This document shows positions 48,801 to 58,600 of a stretch of DNA of 64,000 bases, one piece after another; within the stretch, counting starts at the first letter, position 1; every line of letters begins with the position of its first letter. The stretch spans positions 15,058,280 through 15,122,279 of the forward strand of contig NC_087083.1 in NCBI RefSeq assembly GCF_026151205.1, given 5' to 3'. This stretch comes from Bolinopsis microptera. Its lineage: Eukaryota; Ctenophora; Tentaculata; Lobata; Bolinopsidae. Under the pieces are notes generated by a model that searched no databases, was not told the origin of the DNA, and saw only the letters and a list, made by a program, of their open reading frames with translations. The translations under genes and the position numbers were made by a program.

Positions 48801-50489
48801 ATTAGTTATGAAACTCTAATATTGTGTGGTTAACCTTTTTCAGGTCCAGCCCTTTCCGCTAAGCTATTCCTAATTACTAAAATATGTCGAGATTTACTGA
48901 ACTCCAACTTCAAATATTGATGATTTTAGTATTCCTCAATCTAAAAATCTTCGAAATTTTTCTGCAAAGCATTTTTATCCACGTTTCATGCAATTCGATC
49001 ACTTTTGGCGGAAAAAATATTTTCAAATTTTCAAACTTTTTTTCAAGTCTCGAAAAAAAATTTTAAGTCAAAAATTTTTGAAGTTTTTCTAAAAACTACA
49101 TTTCTCCGTGTTTCAAACGATTTCAATCATTTTGAGCCAATAAAAAATTTTCACTTTTTTTGGTGATTAACTAATTGGTAATTATCCAATTAGCTGATTG
49201 TCCAATGTAAAAATTTTTGTAACAAAAGTTTTACTCCTTGATAAGATAAACATTCTAGGTTAATTTTCAGCCTTCTACGACGTTCACAACTAAAGATATT
49301 TGGCAAACCAGAAAAGTGGTACAAAGGTGGTAAAAAGTGGTAAAAGTGGTGTTTCTGTTGAGATACAAAATTGGCAACAAGTCTAATTATGTTCGTAGGG
49401 GTCCTAACTACCATATTCCGTTGAGAAATCCTTGTGAACATTCAAATCCAACGGAACCCTTAAATCGACCACTTTTCCCCTTACTATATATTCAATTCGC
49501 CATAAGTAGATATATGATTATCTTTCTAAATTTATATCTGTATTGCTTCTTAGAAACGAGGTATATAAACCCGCTCATAGACCAACGTGACAACACAATA
49601 TAATATAATTAGAATATATTACCTGCAAAAGCAATACTAGCAAGCCAGTTGTCAATCCCTGGAGTGACCTCAATACGGAAATTATTACGAACGCCAGTCG
49701 ACCATCCGGATACCTTTCCAAAACCAGGTCTAGAACTCCCATCAGGGCTAGAAAAAGTGCATTGAGAAAGAACAGTACTGCACATCTTGTGATGACAGGA
49801 CTTTGTGTTATGGCCTTTGGAAAGAACCGAAACAGATACGGACTCACCGCTGTAGTAATAAGTGTCATCGAGATCGCAATGGTACCTTTTGAAATGAAGA
49901 ATTGAATGTTTACAAAATGAAATAGAGATAAATAGATATAATTATTCAATTTTGTTCAAAAATAATCTAAAATTTTTGCCTTCCACGAGGTTATCTGCCT
50001 TACATTTTAAGGAGAGTTAAAGTGGTGTAATTAAGTATTGAGTCCCGGATTCACAAAATTCAAATTAATATTCCTTACCGATGGTGCTGTTTAAATTCCT
50101 CTTCTTTAAGAACTCAAAATAGAATCCGCTAGTAAAGTTTCTAGTTGCCATGGCTGCCATACAACCCATACAGGAAAACAGAACAATAATTGCCAGCTCC
50201 CAACTCCTCAGTCTATTTGTACCTGCGATGAAGATAGTGTTATCGTGGTTAAAATTCGTACCACTCGCCTGCTAATCATTGACATACTCATAGTCTATTT
50301 TTCTGTTTCACTATCGTTCTTACCATAGCGTTCAATTCCTTTTTTCTCGCTATTTTTCGAATTAACATTTTGAACCGTTCCATAATTTGCTATTACTCTG
50401 TCCTTCATGCCGACATTTTTCTGAAAGAATTTTAAATGTCCATCAATCATTGCCCTGTTTTGCCATAAAGCAGTGGTCAACTCAGACAT
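36807..50489 (-). CDS. MFS transporter, N-terminal half (SLC18B1-like)
   Basis: Membrane transporter of the major facilitator superfamily. Minus-strand exons: 50324-50489 (ATG start, hydrophilic N-terminus), 50079-50222 (TM1, WELAIIVLFSCMGCMAAMA), 49623-49885 (TM2-TM4, ending SLQGLTTGLLVLLLQ), 36807-37136 (TM5-TM6, MHVANIISSILAAQLYSWGG, then the central cytoplasmic loop). Phases are 1, 1, 0 and agree at each junction. The SGFYF...IGTIAISMTLITTAVSPYLF and LRSLQG patterns resemble vesicular-amine-like SLC18B1 members; substrate unknown. The intron between the last two exons is about 12.5 kb and contains the nested inverted repeats. The end of exon 36807 is inferred from GAG|GTAGCA. Later exons would fall in the degraded region. 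Confidence 0.75.
37137..37568. other. MFS intron sequence outside the inverted repeats
   Basis: A short direct repeat (ATATATGTTATAAATGA near 37162 and 37247) flanks a poly-G tract. No coding sequence seen. Confidence 0.5.
38930..39300 (+). mobile_element. LINE ORF1-like fragment, left
   Basis: Similar to the ORF1-like sequence at 58490-58830: the shared stretch includes CAGAGCTACAGTGCAG, AACAGTGCAAGTG, GTGGCTGCAGAGGAGGA and AACCTGATTGTGTTTG. It is interrupted and ends exactly at the 6-bp duplication of the Polinton-type element. Confidence 0.6.
39583..39760 (+). repeat. About 175-bp sequence repeated within each arm (copy 1)
   Basis: This stretch (TACAATAGTTATTGTC, CACACCTGTTCATATTATAT, AAGTGCTGGGGGAGCA) recurs in the same direction at 42510-42695, and mirror copies lie at about 44390-44570 and 47325-47500. 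A TATA-like TTATATAAAGG is inside, so it may be a promoter-bearing repeat. Confidence 0.7.
40355..40416 (+). promoter_or_regulatory. TATA-box promoter of the left-arm ORF
   Basis: CCTATATAAAGGGGG lies at about 40358-40372, roughly 50 nt before the ATG at 40417, with a pyrimidine-rich CTCTATACAG start-like region. The mirror copy lies at about 46665-46725. Confidence 0.5.
40417..41315 (+). pseudogene. Left-arm copy of the C2H2/coiled-coil ORF of the Polinton-type element
   Basis: Mirror copy of the open frame at 45765-46664. It encodes the same zinc finger, coiled coil and acidic tail but is broken about once, so it is not one continuous frame. It shares the upstream TATA-like sequence with its partner. 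As part of a defective element it is treated as a fossil. Confidence 0.65.
41585..41770. repeat. Palindromic GGTGATATCACC minisatellite, left arm
   Basis: About eight copies of the perfect 12-bp palindrome GGTGATATCACC, spaced by CCCATATCACCC or CCCGTATCACCC. The array is split by a short duplicated segment (ATAGATGCAAAAACCATAAA). Confidence 0.85.
42182..42283 (-). repeat. tRNA-like pol III module, left arm
   Basis: Mirror of 44783-44884, with a perfect B box GGTTCGAATCC and an A-box-like TAGCTCAGAGC. It is probably a SINE head. Confidence 0.5.
42350..42426 (-). repeat. Second tRNA-like module, left arm
   Basis: Mirror of 44641-44716: GGCCCTC ends can pair as a 7-bp acceptor-like stem. Confidence 0.45.
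43490..43576. repeat. Centre of the 8.47-kb palindrome
   Basis: The arms meet at AATTCCTACCCTCCCTCC / GGAGGGAGGGTAGGAATT around a spacer of roughly 30 nt (43519-43547) rich in C and G. The homopurine/homopyrimidine bias may help extrusion or reflect the recombination that made the palindrome. Confidence 0.85.
44641..44716 (+). repeat. tRNA-like module 1, right arm
   Basis: 76 nt with a 7-bp acceptor-like stem GGCCCTC/GAGGGCC, a CTCTAC/GTAGAG anticodon-like stem and a TGTTCGAGCC B-box-like element. The D and T arms do not fold canonically, so it is not called as a functional tRNA. Confidence 0.5.
44783..44884 (+). repeat. tRNA-like module 2, right arm
   Basis: A-box-like TAGCTCAGAGC at 44799-44809 and perfect B box GGTTCGAATCC at 44863-44873, with wide spacing. 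Together with module 1 it looks like a tRNA-derived SINE captured by the element before the arms were mirrored. Confidence 0.55.
45300..45485. repeat. Palindromic GGTGATATCACC minisatellite, right arm
   Basis: Mirror of 41585-41770, with the same 12-bp palindrome and spacers. Confidence 0.85.
45765..46664 (-). CDS. Right-arm ORF of the Polinton-type element: C2H2 finger, coiled coil, acidic tail (299 aa)
   Basis: Open frame from ATG at 46664. One C2H2 zinc finger lies at residues about 12-33 (C-x2-C-x12-H-x4-H), then a Ser/Thr-rich linker, a charged coiled-coil region at about 70-155, a mixed helical region to about 235, and a very acidic Glu/Asp/Ser-rich C-terminus. A TATA-like element lies just upstream. 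Function unknown; the layout suggests a DNA-binding, self-associating protein. No similarity to capsid, polymerase or integrase was recognised. It is part of a defective element and treated as a fossil, although this copy reads open. Confidence 0.65.
   Translation of the reverse strand: MSKMVYSHKCNHCYKSFKTSRSLASHKYKFHSDTRSVNKDCRNLDNFSINSDIESVSVTSETSVSLALRELKDLMKIVQQRNDKQEDKLRELDAKIFSLEYSKRDDLPTPMNYNHDNTNEIKWETKRQSERIGDLERKIKRLEQSCEDEMDQSFVKTVEDATNVQQLFQSNDVGAIQKQIVALKNGVLLLLDNFDHSPEIENLLRRIYDASFKEAQEIVHKNFFALQKAFTSVSFEQKPNFENEDESDENEESQNDETTDQTENDDSEGSSDEIEEENSADETQTEYYTSDNSDIEDSN
47775..48230 (-). mobile_element. LINE ORF1-like fragment, right
   Basis: The minus strand matches two separate parts of the 58490-58930 ORF1-like sequence. 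The later part is at about 47880-48030 (AGACTAAGGCTGG-like, GATAGATCCAGTGAAGAGCG, LVTDLK region) and the earlier part is at about 48120-48225. Orientation is opposite to the left fragment. Confidence 0.55.
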
Positions 50490-51257
50490 GCTGTATTACG
50501 AAAAATACCAAATACAACGTATTGAAAGGGACACATTTTATCAGAAAAGCTCGTTAAAAATTACAAAGCAGTCGTGAAATCTACAGTGAAAAGTGGGGTG
50601 AAAAACGAATGTTTTTTGGGCTGACTGAAAATATTCGAAACGAAAAGTGTTTGTCACGAGGATATAATGGTTAATATGCAGAACGAGAATGGCACAAACT
50701 CAGGGATAGCCAAACGTGCACCATGTACGTGGGTCAGCAATATGAGGGTCAGCAATATTCTGAGAAATTAAAATTTTCCAACTATTACATGTAACAGAGG
50801 GTCGTCATAATTCGGAATCGCAATAGATGGAAGTTAAACTTCTTGTTCCTATTTGCGTTCGTTTTCTGGTCGGGTCGGGCGCAACACTGCCACCCAAAGT
50901 ATCCTCCGGAAAGTTAACTTCATGATATCATGATCCATGTTTTTTTTTCGCCGCATGATGGAATATAATGAATACTATATATATATTTCGCCGTGGATTT
51001 CCCCTGAAGACACCCTGAAAATGTTGAAATTTGATAAAATGTGGCTAATGAGTAAATATTCAATAAATACAGCGCGGAGACAATAATTCGAAGAAAACAA
51101 ACTTTTCGAGGAAAACTTTCAACGAACACAAACTTAAGGGGCCATCTACTTTAGAGGACGTCCGGCATAGAGGGTGGGGGTCGTTTTGAAAAATTAAATT
51201 GCTACCAACTTTTGAGCTTATAGTTATGTTACGGGTATGTTACTCATGACATAATTT
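50490..51257. other. Divergent intergenic spacer, MFS (-) and VRK (+)
   Basis: The two genes point away from each other across about 0.77 kb, so a shared promoter region is plausible. No core motif is clear. A GGGGTCGT-type MITE remnant may lie at 51138-51196. Confidence 0.4.
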
Positions 51258-54200
51258 ATGTTCTATAACATGGTTTCTTTTCAGTGCCGACAGCCGCTGA
51301 AGACGACAGAGAACACGGTGCCTCCTGTTACGGGAAAAAGAAGAAAGGTAACGAAGCAGTCCAGCACGCCCCGCAGTGAGAACTTCAGCAAACCCAGAAG
51401 TGCTCATGAAAGTGGGGACCTGCCCATGGAGCTGAAGAAAATAACAAACAGTAGTGTTAATACCAGGTGAGGCTACTGGCTGCGTACTTACTTTGGTTAC
51501 TTTGGTTGTGTTTATCCTCGTAGCAGGACGGGTCATCAGATTTCTGACCACCTCGATGGCGAGTAGTCTACCAGGGAATTAGACCAGCTGCAGCTATAAC
51601 CGGGAGTCGGAGGGTTGTCCGGTATCAAAGCAATAAACTTGGACAAACTAACTTTAAACGACTCAAAAGTAGCTTCAGCTTTAATACCATCAGGCACTTT
51701 GTTCCATAGTTTTGGTCCTCTCACAGCGAATGAGCTATCATAGAGTGTCTGGTTGCTCGAGGAACTCAACCTAGACAGGGAAGGGATGATTGCTCGGTTA
51801 CCATGTCTGGATGTTTTTGTGAACCTAATATTGCTGCAATTGGGGACAACATCGTGAAGGATCTTCCACATCATCAGAATGGTGTACTGTTCCCTTCTGC
51901 GCTGCAGTGACATCAGCTTTAGATGTGAAAGCCTCTCCCAGTAGTTGTCCGGGCAGATTGAACTACTAATAAAATTCAACATTTAAACTGATCCTGTTAT
52001 TGAAGTTTCACTGTTACCTATTAAACCCAGATAACCATCTTAAGTAAAGAGTATAAAAACAATAGTTTCATACTTGTGTACTATACATGTTTACTATACT
52101 TGTGTACTATACTTGTGTACTATACATTTTTACTATACGTGTGTACTATACATGTGTACTATACTTGTGTACTATACATTTTTACTATACGTGTGTACTA
52201 TACATGTGTACTATACTTTTTTAATATACGTGTGTACTATACATGTGTACTATACATGTTTACTATACGTGTGTACTATACTTTTTATTATACATGTGTA
52301 CTATACATGTGTACTATACGTGTGTAATATACATGTGTACTATACGTGTGTACTATAAGTGTGTACTATACATGTCTACTATACATGTGTACTATACATG
52401 TGTACTATACATGTGTACTATACATGTGTACTATACATGTGTACTATACATGTGTACTATACATGTGTACTATACATGTGTACTATACATGTGTACTATA
52501 CATGTGTACTATACATGTGTACTATACATGTGTACTATACATCATGTGTACTATACGTGTGTACTATACATGTGTACTATACATGTGTACTATACATGTG
52601 TACTATACATGTGTACTATACATGTGTACTATACATCATGTGTACTATACGTGTGTACTATACATGTGTACTATACATGTGTAATATACATGTGTACTAT
52701 ACATGTGTACTATACATGTGTACTATACATCATGTGTACTATACGTGTGTACTATACATGTGTACTATACATGTGTACTATACATGTGTACTATACATGT
52801 GTACTATACATGTGTACTATACATCATGTGTACTATACGTGTGTACTATACATGTGTACTATACATGTGTACTATACATGTGTACTATACATGTGTACTA
52901 TACATCATGTGTACTATACATGTGTACTATACATGTGTACTATACATATGTACTATACATGTGTACTATACATCATGTGTACTATACGTGTGTACTATAC
53001 ATGTGTACTATACATGTGTACTATACATGTGTACTATACATGTGTACTATACATGTGTACTATACATCATGTGTACTATACATGTGTACTATACATGTGT
53101 ACTATACATGTGTACTATACATGTGTACTATACATGTGTACTATACATGTGTACTATACATGTGTACTATACATGTGTACTATACGTGTGTACTATACAT
53201 GTGTACTATACTTGTGTACTATACATGTGTACTATACTTGTGTACTATACATGTGTACTATACATGTGTACTATACATGTGGGTTAATAATATTACTCAT
53301 CAGGAGAGCCCGCACTCCACCTACTGCCTCCTCCAAGCGCCTACAGCTTCTCAACAACCAGCCTGAAAAGCGTTCCAGAAAAGAGCCAACGTTGAACGAC
53401 TCAAAACCAGAGGTTGTCCAGATTCCAGATAAACTTACTGTTGGAAAAAGGAAAGGCAATATCACTTCAAAAGTTGTTAAGGTAGTCCCAGTCTTTAACA
53501 GCCTTAAGGGGGCAAACCCCAAATCTGTCCAGACCTAATGACCTCATAGGCAGTTCAGTGACCTTCTAGCGCACCGTTTCCACACAAAAAAAATCATTTT
53601 GAGAATTCCCATTTTTGTAATCGACCATTTCCTGGTTAAGAGTGCAATTTTCGGAAATAATTATTTTGTGGTTGAGACGCTATAAGTTAATCATTTCTTG
53701 CGGTATCGGGTTGAAATTTTGCTCGCCCTTTATTCACATCTATTTCAATGTGTGTGTAAAATCTTGATATCGTATCTAAAAAGGCTGGTGTGTTATGAAT
53801 TTTTAAAGTCAAAAAGCTAAAATTGTCCTTTTCAGGCTTATTTTAACAAAAAGTCAGTCAGGGAAGATCGGATTGATTTGATGCTTGACATCAAATTGTT
53901 CTCTGAATTCTGGCGCAGATTTTGATGCCCTCAAAAATGTTTTTACTCATTCCCCTTCAGATCTATTGGACCTCAAAGCCAAACAACAAATTTAGGCACA
54001 TTTTTCGTTTTTAATATATACCGATTTTTCTAAAATTTTGATAGGAATGTGCTAGTGACTTTTTGAAGGGTGCAAAATAACCGCAACTAGCACATTTATA
54101 CATGAGTTATGAACAACAAAACACCCTAACATGCTTCCCTTTGAAGTTATGGGAGAAAATGTGATTTTTTGGCTTTGCAGATGAAAAATCACATTTTCTC

Positions 54201-55668
54201 CCATAACTTCAAAGGGAAGCATTTTAGGGTGTTTTGTGGTTCATAACTCATATATAAATGTGCTAGTTGCGGTTATTTTGCACCCTTCAAAAAGTCACTA
54301 GCACATTCCTATCAAAATTTTAGAAAAATCGGTATATATTAAAAACGAAAAATGTGCCTAAATTTGTTGTTTGGCTTTGAGGTCCAATAGATCTGAAGGG
54401 GAATGAGTAAAAACATTTTTGAGGGCATCAAAAACTGCGCCAGAATTCAGAGAACAATTTGATGTCAAGCATCAAATCAATCCGATCTTCCCTGACTGAC
54501 TTTTTGTTAAAATAAGCCTGAAAAGGACAATTTTAGCTTTTTGACTTTAAAAATTCATAACACACCAGCCTTTTTAGATACGATATCAAGATTTTACACA
54601 CACATTGAAATAGATGTGAATAAAGGGCGAGCAAAATTTCAACCCGATACCGCAAGAAATGATTAACTTATAGCGTCTCAACCACAAAATAATTTTTTCC
54701 GAAAATTGCACTCTTAACCAGGAAATGGTCGATTACAAAAATGGGAATTCTCAAAATGATTTTTTTTGTGTGGAAACGGTGCGCTAGAAGGTCACTGAAC
54801 TGCCTATGAGGTCATTTGGTCTGGACGGCACAAACCACTGTTTTGGTGTATGCCCCCTTAATATCAATGTTTAAAATTTTGATCGTTTTCATCAATTTTC
54901 GTGGCAGTAATGTTCAGAAACTTTCACATATTACGTAAGCGGCACAGGGAGGAAAGAGTTATGTAACAAGAAATGCGGCCGCTTTTCTTTTGTGGATGGC
55001 TGCTCCATTTCCCGATCCGTGATGGCGTATTTTATCATATTCCGTACAACCTGGGGACCCCTGGCTTTACTGTTTATACTTCATAAGCATGCAAATATGG
55101 CGGAGTGATAGGCCGAGCGCCGCCCAGTTAATTCTATATTGAATCTGAAAATCGTATACATTTCTATGTAACCATATGTTTATGCAACCTGATATTACAC
55201 GGATATGTGCAAAATAGTAATACTAACTCGAAATAATATGCTATCAATTAGTGCCTAGTGGGATACCTACACGGTGAAATTAACGATTTACTTGATCGCC
55301 AATAATAATTTAATTCAGAATATCTCGCAAAATAACTTTACTATACTGTGAGAAGATGAAGATCAGACCTCGTTATTTGCGCAGTTATATTAGGAACGTG
55401 GGCGACATACTCGCAAGCTACCGTATACGGAAAAAACTCGTTCGCTAACCCTTGCCTTCAGCACAGAAGTCATGGATCGGGAAAAAATGCTAACAGGGAG
55501 TCTCATTGGCACTGTTACTAACATTTTCGTGAACCGCTGCTACAATTAAAATTCTGCTCAGATAAAAAAATCGGCAGCACCAAAAAAGTCTCAAGGACCG
55601 AAGAAAGCAGGAATTGAGGCGCCTTTACCGGTGAACTCCGTGATTGTGAACTCCACTCAGAAAACAAA
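51258..55668 (+). CDS. VRK exons 1-3: Lys/Arg-rich N-terminal extension
   Basis: Three exons encode about 155 low-complexity basic residues, including [22 protein letters not shown] and [16 protein letters not shown], before the kinase domain. VRK1 of vertebrates has only a short N-terminus and its basic segment at the C-terminus, so this basic part seems relocated or added. It may act in nuclear import or DNA binding. The start ATG at 51258 is read through the acceptor-like TTTTCAG at 51278-51284 without a stop; an upstream coding exon cannot be excluded. Confidence 0.65.
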
Positions 55669-58600
55669 GTAAGCAACTGGCAACATTATTATGATTGGAA
55701 GTGTTTATTTTCTTGCTATTAACCCATTCAGCTCGTATAGCTCTATCTTTTGAACCAAGTCATTCATTGAGTGACATCGTTCATTAGGGGGGGGGGGGCC
55801 AACGCTCCAAAAGGCCCCACACATATCGAAAATCCGAAAAGGGCCCTAGAAATCGGGGCCTTTTGGGGCGTTGCCCCCCCCCCCCCCCCCCCCCCCCCCT
55901 ACTTACTCCCTTTAAATAAAACTCTGCTTTTTTAAAGAGATACTTTTTACTCCAGTTTATCCAAGCAACCATATGGATAAATTGTTACCGGCCAATTACA
56001 GGAGCCGAAAGTACAATTACAATTAGTTCGGTGACGTTTTAGGAAGTGTATTCCATACTTTCGTCGCCTGTGGCTCTGATACAATGGGCAGCTACTCATT
56101 TTACCCTCAATCACGTTCCCGATCATTTGTCTAAGTAAACCGATTGAATAAACCATTGATCCAACGGAATCTTTAGCCCACTCCCTAGACTAGTTACTAA
56201 CCACTTGGCCACTCAGCCTTTAAAAGTTAAAATTGTGTACGTGACTAAAATTGTGCGTGACTAAAATTGTGCGTGACTAAAATTGGTAAAGAAAGTATGT
56301 GCTACTTTGTTATGTTCGAAAAAAGGAAGTAGATGACGTTCAGAATAGGAAGTTGTCTCATCCAATGTGTTTCTGAGAAAAGGGTTTAAGTTATTAACTT
56401 TCTTCCCAGGTACACTCTAGAAGAAGTATTAGGATCAGGTGGATTTGGTTATATCTACATAGTCACCGTCGAGGGCACAAAGCGCAAAGCTGTCATGAAA
56501 GTCGTAAGTTATAAATATAATTAAATGTAACAATATCTGGACTCTTGACAAACTCCGCTCTATTTAAAACGGTAGCTTGGCTTTTTCGATTTATCGAACT
56601 TTTAAGGGGGGTTCACCCTGATTTTTTCGTGAAACTTGGTTTCGAGATAGCAGTTGACCAACAAACTAGGACCAGTGGGGCAGCCACGCCCATATTTGGT
56701 CCAAATTAGGCCCAATTTAGCCAAATACCCTGAACATGCCCAAAACCCCGGTTTTAGGTGCTCTACGTCTTGTAGTTGTAGCTAGTGGTGCCCTGAACTC
56801 ATTAGGATTGGACAAAAAATGACTGAATTATGAGCTAAAAACTATATGCCCATATTTGGGTATACTCTAGAGCGGGGGACTGTAGAGCGGACTTGGTCGG
56901 AAGTCGGACCCTAGAGCGGAGTCGAATCGCCAGGGTAGGACTATAGAGCGGAACTCCCTTACAGCAGTATAAATGTCACGGAGAATTTAGTTTTAGTATA
57001 TCACATTCATCTCCTCTTTACAACTATCTACAATATGCAAAGTAACAGTCATTCCATAACTCGATTTTCAAAACTAACTTTACTCTCAAATTTCTAACCG
57101 CTCAAAAATCTGCATGTGGGTACCGCTCTAGAGTCCTCATAGTATGGGTCCGGTAAGGGAGTTCCCCTCTAGAGTCCTACCCCGGCAATTTGACTCCGCT
57201 CTAGGGTCCTACTATACGCTCAGTTCCCACTCTGTTGGCCATAACCACTCTGATATGAAGATCCTCTGTCTTGATATCTACTTCTATTACCAGAAAAATC
57301 TGCTCGGACAGTTTCTCTGAAAATTCCCTCTATCACCACACTTCCAACAACCTGTAAAAGTGTTGTGGTAAGCTGTATTTTTGGACGTTGATTCCGAATC
57401 ACCCCCCGTGGGTAAAAATGCTTCCCTGGAAAGTTATGGAAAAAAAACTGTTTTGGTCACGTGACAGGCTAGGAAACATAAATTCGATCGTTTAGGTCTT
57501 GGGTTGTGGTTAGGGTTATGGATAGCTTCGGGGTTATGGTTAGGGTCCGGTTGGGATTTCTTAGATCTTTTCTGAGATTCATAAATTTTATAGATTCTTT
57601 TCTGAGACTCAGATTTCTTAGATTTCGTTTTCAAAATCACCTGGACACCCTTTTGAAAATGATTACAGTGCAGGTTTCTACTGAGTAGATTATACTAACC
57701 ATTTGACATGAGACCCACCTACAGGAGCCTCAAGATAATGGGCCCTTGTTCAGTGAGATGCACTTCTATCAGCGTGCTGGGAAGAATGACCAGCTCCAAT
57801 CCTGGACCAAATCTAACAAACTCAAATACTTGGGGATACCCGAGATGTATGGGTTTGGGATACACCTTTACAACAAGATCAAATACAGGTAGGGAGCATC
57901 TGTGTGTTAAATGTTCATTAGTTTCAGAATAGGCAATATAAGCATAGATTTCCTTAAGTTATTTATTTTAAATAAGGTGTGTAGTCAGTGTAGCTTTCGT
58001 TGCAATTACCGAGCTCTCTTATCTTTTGTAACTTGCGATAAGTTTAGTTTGCTGCTACCGCGTAGTTAGCCTTTGCGTGTGTACTTGTACATTCCTATAC
58101 ATTATACAAGTACACTATGGAGGATGATCTTAATGTGACCCAATCTCTGGAGGAAATTCAAGCATTCGATTATGATGAACTGGAAAATGTTGAGGGCTGT
58201 GTTACTAAGTGGTTTATTGCGTTGGAAAAGAACTGAAAATCGAAAACGTCAACCATGATATTTATGAAGATATGTTTATAAAAGGACTCTGGCACTCTGG
58301 CTTGTGGAAGCAATAGACCTCGTTCGACGGCAGGAATGCCAGATGGCTAGCATGACGGAGAATGGAGATCATCCATTGCTTCAAGACGGAAGCGTTATCA
58401 AACAATACAAGGCTAAGGTGATCAGGCTGCAGGGCCAGCTGCTTGTGCAGAAGGACAAACAACTACAGTTGTTTAAGACGTCGGTTGAAGAGACAGTGCA
58501 AACAACGGTGGAGTCAGGGATTCAGAGCTACAGTGCAGCTGTACAACAGAACAGTGCAAGTGGTACGGTCTACAACAGTAACATTCTGAAGAAGGTGATG

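Larger units (their letters stand above)
37576..49485. mobile_element. Outer inverted-repeat element in the MFS intron (host of the Polinton insertion)
   Basis: Inverted arms at 37576 to about 39045 and about 48115-49485 begin AGTAAGGGGAAAAGTGG and are flanked by 7-bp repeats ATATATT (37569-37575, 49486-49492). The left arm from about 38345 to 38930 looks stretched by homopolymer errors relative to the right arm. The inner parts contain LINE ORF1-like sequence facing inward on both sides. The AT-rich flanking duplication could be chance, so the exact family and ends are uncertain. It could instead be an inverted genomic duplication. Confidence 0.55.

Noticed and set aside
52243-53538. Long open frames (up to 431 codons) in the 13-bp microsatellite
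   Set aside because: Produced by a stop-free repeat unit read in every frame. Only the end (53304-53481) is a real VRK exon, by splice phase and composition.
57485-57575. GGTTAGGG-like tract as an interstitial telomere
   Set aside because: Only scattered, degenerate GGTTAGGGT words, with no regular hexamer array.
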